A DNA stretch of 32,725 nucleotides, taken from positions 1 to 32,725 of the forward strand of contig CANFHO010000022.1 of the NCBI GenBank assembly GCA_947447005.1, read 5' to 3'. The position numbers and the translations under genes are program-made. This document shows positions 8,093 to 16,112 of the stretch, in pieces (position 1 is the stretch's first letter; every line of letters begins with the position of its first letter). Under the pieces are notes generated by a model. That model did not search any database and had not been told where the DNA came from. It was given only the letters and a program-made list of their open reading frames with translations. The stretch comes from Chitinophagaceae bacterium. GTDB lineage: Bacteria; Bacteroidota; Bacteroidia; Chitinophagales; Chitinophagaceae.

Positions 8093-9201
8093 AAATAACT
8101 CAGGTTGGTTTTTGGTGTCAATGCCAGTAAAGTTTCATACATAAGTTTGATTGTTTGTTCAATATCATCCTTGTGCAACATCTCAACAGTTGTGTGCATA
8201 TAACGAAGTGGAATGGATATCAATACAGATGGGCATCCATCGTTTGCATATGCAAAAGAATCAGTGTCAGTACCTGTGCTTCTGCTTGAAGTACGCATCT
8301 GAACATCAATCTTGTTTTTATCCGCTACTTCTTCAACAAAATGCAATAATTTATTATGAACTGCAGGACCATAAGACAATGAAGGTCCTTTTCCGCAAGC
8401 AACATCCCCTTCAATAATTTTATTTATCATCGGAGTACTTGTATCATGCGTAACATCGGTAATAATAGCGACATCCGGTTTGATGCGACGGGCAATCATC
8501 TCGGCACCCCTAAGTCCAATTTCCTCTTGAACGGCATTTACCACATACAAGCTATATGGGAGTTTTTTCTTATTTTCTTTCAAAAGCCTTGCTACTTCTG
8601 CAATCATGAACCCCCCAACACGGTTATCCATGGCTCTTCCAATCAGGTAGCCATGTGCCAATTCATCATAGCCTTCTTCATAGGTTGCAACCGCTCCAAT
8701 ATGTATTCCTAATTGTTCAACCTCTTTTTTTGATCTTGCCCCTGCATCCAGAAAAAGATTTTCAACTGCAGGTTGTGGATCTTTTCTTTCTCCACCACCG
8801 ATGCGGGTATGAATGGCTGGCCATCCGAAAACAGCTTTTACAGGGCCTTTTTTCCCGTGTATCCAAACCCTTTTACCTGGTGCAATTTGATGATCTACGC
8901 CACCATTGCGTTTTAAATATATAAGACCTTCGCTGGAAATATAATTTACAAACCAGCTGATTTCGTCTGCATGTGCTTCAATCACCACTTTGAATTTTTC
9001 ATTCGGGTTGATAATACCAGCAGCAGATCCATAAGGGTCAGTAAGTATGTCATCTACATATGGTTTGATGTACTCAAGCCAGAGTTTTTGTCCGCCCGAC
9101 TCAAACCCAGTAGGAGATGGGGTGTTGATGAGTGTTTTAAGAAATTCGTAAGATGACTTAGGAAGAAATTCTTTAGATTTTGATTTGCTGGATTTAGCCA
9201 T
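8089..9201 (-). CDS. M42-family metallo-aminopeptidase (FrvX/YsdC type)
   Basis: A cytosolic peptidase of 370 residues with all the expected M42 metal and catalytic residues: H77 and D79 in EAHADEIS, bridging D192 in AMDNRVGG, E226 and E227 in VQEEIGLRG, D249 in TDVTHDT, and H336 in YMHTTVEM. By family, two metal ions (Zn or Co) trim N-terminal residues from peptides within tetrahedral dodecamers. The Lys/Ser-rich N-terminal tail (MAKSSKSKSK) is an extension. The leftward transcript probably also includes the small lipoprotein gene upstream, with a 25-base gap. Whether the preference is glutamyl or broad cannot be read from the sequence. Confidence 0.9.
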   Translation of the reverse strand: MAKSSKSKSKEFLPKSSYEFLKTLINTPSPTGFESGGQKLWLEYIKPYVDDILTDPYGSAAGIINPNEKFKVVIEAHADEISWFVNYISSEGLIYLKRNGGVDHQIAPGKRVWIHGKKGPVKAVFGWPAIHTRIGGGERKDPQPAVENLFLDAGARSKKEVEQLGIHIGAVATYEEGYDELAHGYLIGRAMDNRVGGFMIAEVARLLKENKKKLPYSLYVVNAVQEEIGLRGAEMIARRIKPDVAIITDVTHDTSTPMINKIIEGDVACGKGPSLSYGPAVHNKLLHFVEEVADKNKIDVQMRTSSRSTGTDTDSFAYANDGCPSVLISIPLRYMHTTVEMLHKDDIEQTIKLMYETLLALTPKTNLSYF

Positions 9202-9226
9202 GATATGTTATGTTTTCAGAACGCTG

Positions 9227-9658
9227 CTAACGTTTAATAATAATGGATTGGGTCTTGGCAGTATCACTTTTATTACCCTTTGCATCTTTCATCCAGAAGC
9301 TGAATACTGCTGTGTCTGCCTTATTACATCTGGGCTGTAATTCAATAGCATATGATAAGGTGATAAGCACTTCACCATCAAAGTTTTTTGTTCTGGGTGT
9401 TTCAGGAGGTATACGATATAAAACAGAATCTGTAAAATCACTTGAAGTGCATCGGGTAGTTTTCTTTTTAATCCAAACTGTATCCACAAAATCACCTTCC
9501 TTGTCAGTAAGTCGCATTCTTACAACAAGATCATCACCAATGGCGATTGTTGAACTGCTTACACTTTTGATGCTAAGTTGGGGCTTCGACTGAATAGAAT
9601 CTTTTCCACAGGAAAGAATAAAGAGCAGAAGAAGGCTATAAATGAAGGATTTTGTCAT
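9227..9658 (-). CDS. Small lipoprotein, function unknown
   Basis: A protein of 143 residues with a lipoprotein signal: hydrophobic residues 5-15, then LSCG with the acylated cysteine at C17. The mature part is mostly beta, with VVRMRLTDKEGDFVDTVWI near 45-65, which resembles the domain found in many uncharacterised Bacteroidota lipoproteins. Two further cysteines (in TTRCTS and QPRCNK) may form a disulphide. It ends in charged residues. It lies just upstream of the M42 peptidase gene on the same strand, and its 5' end overlaps the assumed TTG start of the divergent LuxE-like gene by seven bases. No function can be assigned. Confidence 0.7.
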   Translation of the reverse strand: MTKSFIYSLLLLFILSCGKDSIQSKPQLSIKSVSSSTIAIGDDLVVRMRLTDKEGDFVDTVWIKKKTTRCTSSDFTDSVLYRIPPETPRTKNFDGEVLITLSYAIELQPRCNKADTAVFSFWMKDAKGNKSDTAKTQSIIIKR

Positions 9659-10704
9659 GTACCTTTGTTGATCATTTCAAAATTAACCGATTCAGATTGA
9701 AAAACCTATTCGGAAATAGTCATTTTAAAGAAGATTTAACCCTCATCAAGGACCCCCTTTTTGAACAAAAGGCTTTGGAGCTCTTCCAAAAGCAGTCCAT
9801 TGAAAACAAAATCTACAGTGAATTTATCCAACATTTAGGGATTGACCCACTTGCAATTAACCAAATTGAACAGATACCTTTTCTGCCAATTAGGTTTTTT
9901 AAATCTCACCAACTTACTACAGGGGAATTCAAGCCAGAAGCCATTTTTGAGAGTAGTGGCACCACAGGCATGGTTAATAGCAGACATTTGATTAAAGATT
10001 TGTCTGCATATTTTTTAAACGCAGAAGCGAATTTTGAAACCTTTTTCGGTGATTTGAATAACTATTGTATTCTGGCACTTTTACCATCTTATTTAGAGAG
10101 AAATAATTCCTCATTGGTCTTCATGGCTGAACATTTTATTAAAAAATGTGGTCATCCCAAAGCAGGGTTTTTCTTACACAATCATGCGGAATTATATAAA
10201 ATTATGATGGAATTAGAGAAGTCGTTTACCCCCGTTATTCTCATAGGCGTCACATTTGCATTATTGGATTTTGCAGAAAACCATCACATGCATCTTAGAC
10301 ATACGCATGTATTGGAAACGGGTGGTATGAAGGGCCGGAAAAAGGAAATTACCCGATCTGAATTACATGATATCTTATTCTCCAGTTTAGGTACAGATAA
10401 AATAGGCGCTGAATATGGAATGACTGAACTACAGTCCCAAGCCTATTCGTATAACAATGGAATTTTTTATGCACCCCCCACCATGCGTGTGCTTATGCGT
10501 GCATTGGACGACCCATTTGATATTTGGACAGATAATGATGGTGGAGGCAGAACAGGCGTTATAAATGTGATCGATTTGGCTAACAAGGATAGTCTGGCAT
10601 TTATTGCTACGGATGACTTAGGCAGGTTCCAGGCTGATGGCGGATTTGAAGTCTTGGGAAGGGCTGATAATTGCGATATACGTGGATGCAGTCTGATGGT
10701 GTAA
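9652..10704 (+). CDS. LuxE-like acyl-protein synthetase / acyltransferase
   Basis: This protein of 350 residues belongs to the ANL-related acyl-protein synthetase family (LuxE, PF04443). The diagnostic stretches are IPFLPIRFFKSH (75-86) and the phosphate loop FESSGTTGMVNSRH (99-112). A region around GAEYGMTELQSQAYS follows, as does a C-terminal segment (GRADNCDIRGCS) typical of adenylating enzymes. LuxE activates fatty acids as acyl-AMP and passes them to a cysteine. Many Bacteroidota carry an orphan copy without lux genes, and its substrate is unknown. No ATG lies before the conserved region: the start is TTG at 9652, or TTG at 9697, which would avoid the overlap with the divergent lipoprotein gene. 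The start is therefore uncertain. Confidence 0.85.
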   Translation: MSCTFVDHFKINRFRLKNLFGNSHFKEDLTLIKDPLFEQKALELFQKQSIENKIYSEFIQHLGIDPLAINQIEQIPFLPIRFFKSHQLTTGEFKPEAIFESSGTTGMVNSRHLIKDLSAYFLNAEANFETFFGDLNNYCILALLPSYLERNNSSLVFMAEHFIKKCGHPKAGFFLHNHAELYKIMMELEKSFTPVILIGVTFALLDFAENHHMHLRHTHVLETGGMKGRKKEITRSELHDILFSSLGTDKIGAEYGMTELQSQAYSYNNGIFYAPPTMRVLMRALDDPFDIWTDNDGGGRTGVINVIDLANKDSLAFIATDDLGRFQADGGFEVLGRADNCDIRGCSLMV

Positions 10705-10803
10705 AAAAGATGAAATGTTATGAGTCGGTTTTCTTTGCTATAAAAATTGAATATTTCTTGATGATGATTAAACCGTAACTTAGAGCTATAAGCTACCACG
10801 ACT

Positions 10804-10971
10804 ATGTCCATCCTAAAACAGATTGCAACATATCTTTATCTCCGAAAAAAAGATGAAGACACGCCCAATTCTTCATTTGTAAAATACATGCATGGTATAA
10901 ACAGGATATCGATATTGCTGTTCATATTTGCAATTATTGTTATCATCATCAAGTTGGTGATAAAAAAGTAA
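10804..10971 (+). CDS. Short single-span membrane protein, 55 residues
   Basis: An ATG at 10804 opens a frame of 55 codons ending at TAA 10969-10971. The product starts MSILKQIATYLYLRKKDED, has KYMHGINRIS at 27-36, then a membrane helix (about 37-53) and a basic end (KLVIKK). This matches, from memory, the short conserved Bacteroidota proteins annotated as DUF6728, with their YL-RKK and MHGINRIS motifs; I cannot search to confirm. The composition (charged head, single helix, positive tail) is that of a real inner-membrane microprotein and not a chance frame. It lies 99 bases after the LuxE-like gene and ends seven bases from the convergent lpxB stop. Confidence 0.75.
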   Translation: MSILKQIATYLYLRKKDEDTPNSSFVKYMHGINRISILLFIFAIIVIIIKLVIKK

Positions 10972-10978
10972 TACCAGA

Positions 10979-12100
10979 CTACATCATATTGTGAATAATC
11001 TCTGCTGCTTGCTTAGATGCATCGCCCCCTGCACAAAGCAAAGAATGTAGATTTTTATAATCTTCTTGCATTCTGGAGATTTCATTCTTGTCTAGTAAAA
11101 TTTTCTTTAATGATTTTTCAATGTTGTCAGGCGTAAGTTGATGTTGTATCAATTCATCCACTACCGGTTTGTTCAAGATCAAATTCACTAAAGAAATAAA
11201 CGGTACTTTAATCAGTCGCTTGCCAATTGCATAAGAAATTGCTGAGCCCTTGTAGCAAACAACTTCAGGCACTCCAAACAATGCTGTTTCAAGCGTTGCC
11301 GTACCGGAAGTAACCAATGCAGCATCGGCTATTGAAAGTAATTTATATGTTTCACCCTTTAGAAGTCCCACATTGGGGAAAGATGCTGTATAAGCTTTGA
11401 TCATTTCATCAGGTAGGGCAGTAGCTTGGGCAACAATGAAATGAATGTCTGGAAAACGCTTCGTTACTTCCAACATGATTGGAAGTTTCTTGTGTATTTC
11501 TTGCTTTCTTGAACCTGGCAGCAGCGCTACGATTTTTTTGTCGGAGTCCAAACCAAGTTCTTTCTTGGTTGCATCTGGATTATTTGTTTGTTTAAAACCA
11601 TCAATGATTTCAATGAGTGGGTGACCAACATAGTCTGTTTCATAATCCCATCTTTTATAAAAATCCTTTTCAAATGGGAGTATTACAAGCATTTTATCTA
11701 CCACTTCACGAATTATTTTCACCCTTTTTTCTTTCCAGGCCCATACTTGTGGGGAAATATAATAGATAGTTTTTAAGCCATTTTCTTTGGCAAATTTTGC
11801 CATTGGAATATTGAAACCAGGGTAATCAATGAAAATCACTGCATCAGGTTGATATGCCAGCATATCTTGTTTGCAAAATTTCATATTCCTTAGAATAGTC
11901 CTGATATTAGCTAAAACCTCAGCAAAGCCCATGAATGCCAAATCACGGTAATGTTTTACTACCTCAGCTCCCTCTTTTTCCATAAGATCGCCACCCCAAA
12001 CTCGGAAAACGGCAAGAGTGTCATTCGCCTTTATTGCACGAATCAGCCTGCTCGCATGCAAATCTCCAGAAGCCTCTCCTGCAATGATATAATACTTCAT
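10979..12100 (-). CDS. lpxB: Lipid-A-disaccharide synthase
   Basis: A GT19-family enzyme of 373 residues that joins UDP-diacylglucosamine and lipid X to form the lipid A disaccharide at the inner face of the inner membrane. Signatures are the N-terminus YYIIAGEASGDLHASRLI (3-20), the block YYISPQVWAWKEKR (113-126), YVGHPLIE (157-164), the nucleotide-site segment LLPGSRKQEI (193-202), and the C-terminal VTSGTATLETALFG. It is last of three overlapping leftward genes, surE, a small membrane protein and this one, and it overlaps the small gene by four bases (ATGA), which suggests coupled translation. The substrate-supplying enzymes LpxA, C, D and H are not in the window. Confidence 0.96.
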   Translation of the reverse strand: MKYYIIAGEASGDLHASRLIRAIKANDTLAVFRVWGGDLMEKEGAEVVKHYRDLAFMGFAEVLANIRTILRNMKFCKQDMLAYQPDAVIFIDYPGFNIPMAKFAKENGLKTIYYISPQVWAWKEKRVKIIREVVDKMLVILPFEKDFYKRWDYETDYVGHPLIEIIDGFKQTNNPDATKKELGLDSDKKIVALLPGSRKQEIHKKLPIMLEVTKRFPDIHFIVAQATALPDEMIKAYTASFPNVGLLKGETYKLLSIADAALVTSGTATLETALFGVPEVVCYKGSAISYAIGKRLIKVPFISLVNLILNKPVVDELIQHQLTPDNIEKSLKKILLDKNEISRMQEDYKNLHSLLCAGGDASKQAAEIIHNMM

Positions 12101-12396
12101 GAAAAGAATTTGAATGCAAGTGCAGAAACTGCATATATGAGTGTAACAGTGAATATACCCTTTGCTGTACGGTCATTTCTGCCATTGATGTAAATTGTGA
12201 AAATGACAATATTCATCAAAAGGCATGGTATGGTAATGGCTGTAACAAGCTGCTTGTTGGTTTTTAATACACCCAAGAATTCATCAAATCCAAACAGGCT
12301 GAATTTCCAATAATAATAGCCAAAGAAACTTAAAATAGGCATGAGAAGTCCCAGTAATACACCGAATACAAACTGATCTCTTTTAAAAATTACCAT
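12097..12396 (-). CDS. Small multi-span membrane protein between surE and lpxB
   Basis: This product of 99 residues matches no family I can name. It is very hydrophobic, with likely membrane helices near 8-28, 47-68 and 77-97, separated by short charged loops (KTNKQ; NGRNDRTAKG). The start ATG at 12396 lies within surE (7-base overlap), and the stop overlaps the lpxB start by four bases, so translation of all three genes is probably linked. That position, directly ahead of lpxB, suggests a role linked to lipid A or the envelope, but this is inference from neighbours only. Confidence 0.7.
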   Translation of the reverse strand: MVIFKRDQFVFGVLLGLLMPILSFFGYYYWKFSLFGFDEFLGVLKTNKQLVTAITIPCLLMNIVIFTIYINGRNDRTAKGIFTVTLIYAVSALAFKFFS

Positions 12397-13184
12397 TTAT
12401 ACGATTTTTCAATTTTCTTTTTTAATATATAATTGGTGAGGTCGAATTGCACAGGCACCACACTAACAAAATTGTTTTTTAGTGCCCATACATCTGTATC
12501 CGTTCCTTTATCAAAATTGACAAATTCTCCTGTGAGCCAATAATATTTTTTACTCATGGGGTCTTTGCGTTCTTGAAAATCCTCCTCATACTTTGCATAT
12601 GCTTGCCTGCAAACCTTGATTCCTTTGATCAAAGACTCATCTGCATTGGGAATATTTACATTCAAGCAAAGATGTTTGTCTGCTTTCTTAGACAAAATCT
12701 TTTCCACAATTAAACGGGCATATTTTTTTGCTGCAGTAAAATCTGCCTCCAGACTCATATTCAACAGTGAAAAGCCAATGGCGGGGATGTTTTCAATCGA
12801 TGCTTCGATTGCTGCCGACATCGTGCCAGAATAAATAACATTGATGGAGTGGTTTGCTCCATGATTGATCCCACTCAAACAAATATCAGGTTTCTTTCTA
12901 AGAACTTTGTCTACTGCGAGTTTTACACAATCAACGGGTGTTCCACTACAACTCCATGTTTCAACACCATCCATCATATGTACTTTGTGAAGCCTCAAAG
13001 GATAACCGATTGTAATGGCATGACCCATGCCTGATTGTGGTTTATCCGGGGCAACAACTACAACTCTACCCAGGTCTTTTACTGCCTCAATCAAGTGTTT
13101 TATGCCAGGGGCCGTTAAGCTATCATCATTTGTAATTAGTATAACAGGTTTGTCTTTCGTTTTTACACCCTTTTTCATGTACAC
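12390..13184 (-). CDS. surE: 5'/3'-nucleotidase SurE
   Basis: A phosphatase of 264 residues acting on nucleoside monophosphates (and, in some species, short polyphosphate). The metal-site residues are all visible: ITNDDS with D20 and D21, S51 in PQSGMGHAIT, and N106 in SGINHGANHS. The C-terminal dimerisation arm (residues about 220-250) includes DVWALKNNFVSVVPVQFDL. An in-frame ATG two codons downstream (MKKGVK) is an alternative start. It is first in the surE, small membrane protein, lpxB run. The 129 bases to the divergent XRE-S24 gene hold the promoters of both. Confidence 0.95.
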   Translation of the reverse strand: MYMKKGVKTKDKPVILITNDDSLTAPGIKHLIEAVKDLGRVVVVAPDKPQSGMGHAITIGYPLRLHKVHMMDGVETWSCSGTPVDCVKLAVDKVLRKKPDICLSGINHGANHSINVIYSGTMSAAIEASIENIPAIGFSLLNMSLEADFTAAKKYARLIVEKILSKKADKHLCLNVNIPNADESLIKGIKVCRQAYAKYEEDFQERKDPMSKKYYWLTGEFVNFDKGTDTDVWALKNNFVSVVPVQFDLTNYILKKKIEKSYKW

Positions 13185-13255
13185 ATGATTTAAAATTTAA
13201 AATTAGCATTTATTTAGGGGCTTTATGGATGAAAAAATATGAAAACTAAAAAAAG

Positions 13256-13315
13256 TTAGTAAAAAACTTGCATATCGCTAATATGTTTAGTAAATTGCTC
13301 TAAAATCATTAGTAT
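13256..13315 (+). promoter_or_regulatory. Three TTAGTA repeats before the XRE-S24 gene (candidate operators)
   Basis: TTAGTAAA occurs at 13256-13263 and at 13287-13294, and TTAGTATG begins at 13309, overlapping the start codon. The copies are 31 and 22 bases apart, close to three and two helical turns. CATAT-cgcta-ATATG (13271-13285) is a small inverted repeat between the first two, and TATGTTTA (13282-13289) resembles a -7 box with one mismatch. Autoregulation is plausible but unproven, and the region is AT-rich. Confidence 0.3.
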
Positions 13316-14072
13316 GTCACAGTCGTTCGCCGGTCAAAATCTCAAATACCTGAGAAAATTGAAAGGATTAACACAAGAAGAATTTGCCCAAAAACTACTT
13401 ATTAAGCGCTCTCTTCTAGGGGCTTATGAAGAAGAAAGGGCCGAGCCCCGGATTGAGGTTTTGGAAATCATCAGCGATCAGTTCAAGATTAGCCTTGATG
13501 ATTTGCTGAGGAGTGATCTTAGTGAAGTTAAGGGGAGTTATTTGTCTCGTAGACGTTCTATTAAGATGAGTAATTCAGACTCAAATCAGATACACTTTGT
13601 CCCCATGAAAGCAGCTGCAGGTTACTTAGCCGGTTATGCGGATGAAGAGTTTATTGATGAGTTGAATACATTTACACTCCCAATGCTTGGAAGTGGTCAG
13701 TTCAGGGCATTTGAAATCATTGGAGACAGCATGTTGCCTACTCCAAGTGGTTCAATAATAGTAGGACAAAAAGTAGAGGGTTTGGATGAAGTAAGGCAAG
13801 ATGCAGCTTATGTCGTTGTGAGCAGGAGCGAGGGAATCGTTTATAAGAGGGTGTCAGTAAATCAGAAAAGAAAAGGTCGAATTACGCTTACAAGCGATAA
13901 TCAAGACTATCAGCCTTACGATATCAAGGCTGAGGAGGTCCTGGAACTTTGGCAGGCCCAAATGGTCATCTCCAAAGTAGCCCAGCAACAGCGTTGGGAC
14001 GTTGGTCAATTGGCCAGCTTAGTTACAAATCTTCAGGACCAGATTAGTTCTCTCAAGAAGCAGATGAACTAA
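13314..14072 (+). CDS. XRE-family repressor with S24 (LexA/CI-like) self-cleavage domain
   Basis: A protein of 252 residues. Residues about 8-66 form an XRE helix-turn-helix (LRKLKGLTQEEFAQKLLIKR, then LGAYEEERAEPRIEVLE). The C-terminal half is an S24 domain with nucleophile S139 in EIIGDSMLPT and general base K178 in GIVYKRVS. An Ala-Gly bond (A102-G103, in MKAAAGYL) lies 36 residues before the serine, much as in LexA (84/85, 119, 156), and the Ser-Lys gap is 39 against 37. It could therefore cleave itself on RecA* stimulation, as CI and LexA do. The last 20 residues look like a short coiled coil. It is monocistronic and not embedded in a prophage. It may control a damage or stress regulon, or its own promoter. 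Confidence 0.88.
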   Translation: MSQSFAGQNLKYLRKLKGLTQEEFAQKLLIKRSLLGAYEEERAEPRIEVLEIISDQFKISLDDLLRSDLSEVKGSYLSRRRSIKMSNSDSNQIHFVPMKAAAGYLAGYADEEFIDELNTFTLPMLGSGQFRAFEIIGDSMLPTPSGSIIVGQKVEGLDEVRQDAAYVVVSRSEGIVYKRVSVNQKRKGRITLTSDNQDYQPYDIKAEEVLELWQAQMVISKVAQQQRWDVGQLASLVTNLQDQISSLKKQMN

Positions 14073-14150
14073 TTATTGGTAAGCTGCGGTGTACAAAATT
14101 TATTAACATCACGTTGATAACCTCCTCTTCATGGGGCAGGTCCATTCATT

Positions 14151-14158
14151 TATCTTTG
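14151..14158 (+). promoter_or_regulatory. Possible -7 box for the topoisomerase IV operon
   Basis: TATCTTTG matches the Bacteroidota -7 consensus TAnnTTTG exactly and lies 50 bases before the topoisomerase IV subunit B ATG. No good -33 TTTG is seen at the expected spacing. The rest of 14073-14208 shows no clear terminator for the repressor gene. Confidence 0.35.
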
Positions 14159-14208
14159 GCGCTACCTCAACCAGGGATATAATCAATTTTTTAAAACCAT
14201 AGTTCAGG

Positions 14209-16101
14209 ATGGCAAAGCAGGATCAGGATTTATTTGAATATAACGAGGACTCGATAAAAAGTCTTGACTGGAAGGAGCATATACGCCTCAGACCTGGTAT
14301 GTACATCGGCAAGTTGGGTGATGGCAGTAGCCAGGATGATGGAATTTATGTGCTTTTGAAAGAGGTGATGGACAATTGTATTGATGAACACATGATGGGC
14401 TATGGCAAGAGCATAGAACTGTCCTTGAATGGCAAGGAAGTAACCATACGTGATTATGGTAGGGGTATTCCACTGGGTAAATTGGTTGATGTAGTGAGTA
14501 AAATCAATACCGGTGCAAAGTATGATAGTAAAGTTTTTCAAAAGAGTGTAGGCTTGAATGGGGTAGGTACCAAAGCCGTGAATGCACTCAGTGCATATTT
14601 TAAGGTTACTGCTTTCAGGGATGGCAAAGAAAGGACTGCTGAATTCAACCGAGGGGAATTGGTTAAGGAACACAAGGAAGTTGCATCTAAAGAATCAAAT
14701 GGCACCCTGGTGACATTTATCCCTGATGAAACTATTTTTAGAAATTTTCATTTTATTTCCGATTATATAGATAAGCAATTGTGGAACTATTGTTATCTCA
14801 ATGCCGGTCTTGTCATTAATTACAATGGAAGAAAATTTGTAAGTAAAAATGGCCTTTTGGACCTTCTCCATCGGAATGCAAATGAGGATGAACTTCGCTA
14901 TCCGGTTATTCATCTCAAAGGTGAAGACATCGAAGTAGCTATATCTCACAACAATGAATATGGAGAAGATATTTATAGCTTTGTCAATGGTCAGTACACC
15001 ACACAAGGGGGTACGCATGTTGCAGCCTTTAGAGAAGCTTTTGTAAAGACAATACGTGATTTTTACAAAAAGGATTATGATACCTCAGACATCAGGCAAA
15101 GTATTGTAGCAGCTGTTGCCGTGAGGGTTCAGGAGCCTGTTTTTGAATCTCAAACAAAAACCAAATTAGGCTCTCAATATTTGTTTGAAGGGGGACCTAC
15201 AATGAAAAATTTCATGCTGGAATTTTTCTCCAAGGAATTGGATAATTATCTGCATAAAAATACATCTGTTGCTGAGGCACTAAAGAAGCGAATCGAACAA
15301 AGTGAAAGAGAAAGAAAAGAACTTGCAGGTATTAAAAAATTAGCAAACGAACGTGCTAAAAAAGCCAATCTACACAACAAAAAATTACGCGATTGCAGAA
15401 TTCATTTAAATGATGATGCACCCTCAAAAAACAAAGAGGAATACATTGCCAAGCAATTTCAAAGTACCATCTTTATAACCGAAGGCGATTCTGCAAGTGG
15501 GTCAATCACCAAATCAAGAGATGTGGAAACCCAAGCTGTTTTCAGCTTGCGCGGTAAGCCTTTGAATTCATACGGACTTACCAAAAAAGTAGTATACGAA
15601 AATGAGGAATTCAATCTCCTTCAACATGCTTTGAATATCGAGGAAGGAATGGATGATTTGCGTTACAATAACATCATCATTGCCACAGATGCTGATGTGG
15701 ATGGAATGCACATTCGATTATTGTTAATGACCTTTTTCTTACAGTTTTTTCCTGATTTGGTAAGAGATGGTCATGTGTATATACTTGAAACACCTTTGTT
15801 CAGGGTTCGGAATAAACAAGAGACCATTTATTGTTATAGTGATCAGGAAAAACAAGCAGCCATTAAGAAGATTGGTGTAAAAGCAGAAATCACTCGCTTT
15901 AAAGGGTTGGGTGAAATTTCTCCGGATGAATTTAAACGATTTATAGGGGCAGATATGCGTAAAACTCCTGTTATTCTTGAAAGTCAAATTCATATTCAAT
16001 TATTACTTGAATATTATATGGGTAAGAATACTCAGGAAAGACAGGATTTTATTGTATCCAATCTAAAAGTTGAATTGGATCAGATTGAAGAGGAAATATA
16101 A
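14209..16101 (+). CDS. parE: Topoisomerase IV (type IIA) subunit B
   Basis: An ATPase subunit of 630 residues. The GHKL ATPase has E52 and N56 in [19 protein letters not shown] (81-88) and [12 protein letters not shown] (115-126). The transducer lysine lies in QTKTKLGS (315-322). The TOPRIM domain has EGDSASGS (425-432), the metal aspartates DADVDG (494-499), and FKGLGEIS near the end. Pairing with a subunit A that lacks a visible GyrA box points to topoisomerase IV, which decatenates daughter chromosomes, and not to gyrase. The name parE follows from this; the family split in Bacteroidota is not absolute. It is first of three closely spaced genes, with an 11-base gap to the next. Confidence 0.92.
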   Translation: MAKQDQDLFEYNEDSIKSLDWKEHIRLRPGMYIGKLGDGSSQDDGIYVLLKEVMDNCIDEHMMGYGKSIELSLNGKEVTIRDYGRGIPLGKLVDVVSKINTGAKYDSKVFQKSVGLNGVGTKAVNALSAYFKVTAFRDGKERTAEFNRGELVKEHKEVASKESNGTLVTFIPDETIFRNFHFISDYIDKQLWNYCYLNAGLVINYNGRKFVSKNGLLDLLHRNANEDELRYPVIHLKGEDIEVAISHNNEYGEDIYSFVNGQYTTQGGTHVAAFREAFVKTIRDFYKKDYDTSDIRQSIVAAVAVRVQEPVFESQTKTKLGSQYLFEGGPTMKNFMLEFFSKELDNYLHKNTSVAEALKKRIEQSERERKELAGIKKLANERAKKANLHNKKLRDCRIHLNDDAPSKNKEEYIAKQFQSTIFITEGDSASGSITKSRDVETQAVFSLRGKPLNSYGLTKKVVYENEEFNLLQHALNIEEGMDDLRYNNIIIATDADVDGMHIRLLLMTFFLQFFPDLVRDGHVYILETPLFRVRNKQETIYCYSDQEKQAAIKKIGVKAEITRFKGLGEISPDEFKRFIGADMRKTPVILESQIHIQLLLEYYMGKNTQERQDFIVSNLKVELDQIEEEI

Positions 16102-16112
16102 ATAATTGAAAA

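Noticed and set aside
8151-9156. Several plus-strand frames opposite the M42 peptidase gene
   Set aside because: They are overlapping, Cys/His-rich and unlike real proteins, while the minus-strand frame has every M42 metal ligand.
9243-9593. Plus-strand frame of 116 codons inside the lipoprotein gene
   Set aside because: The minus-strand product has a lipobox and sensible composition; the plus-strand frame has no signal or domain.
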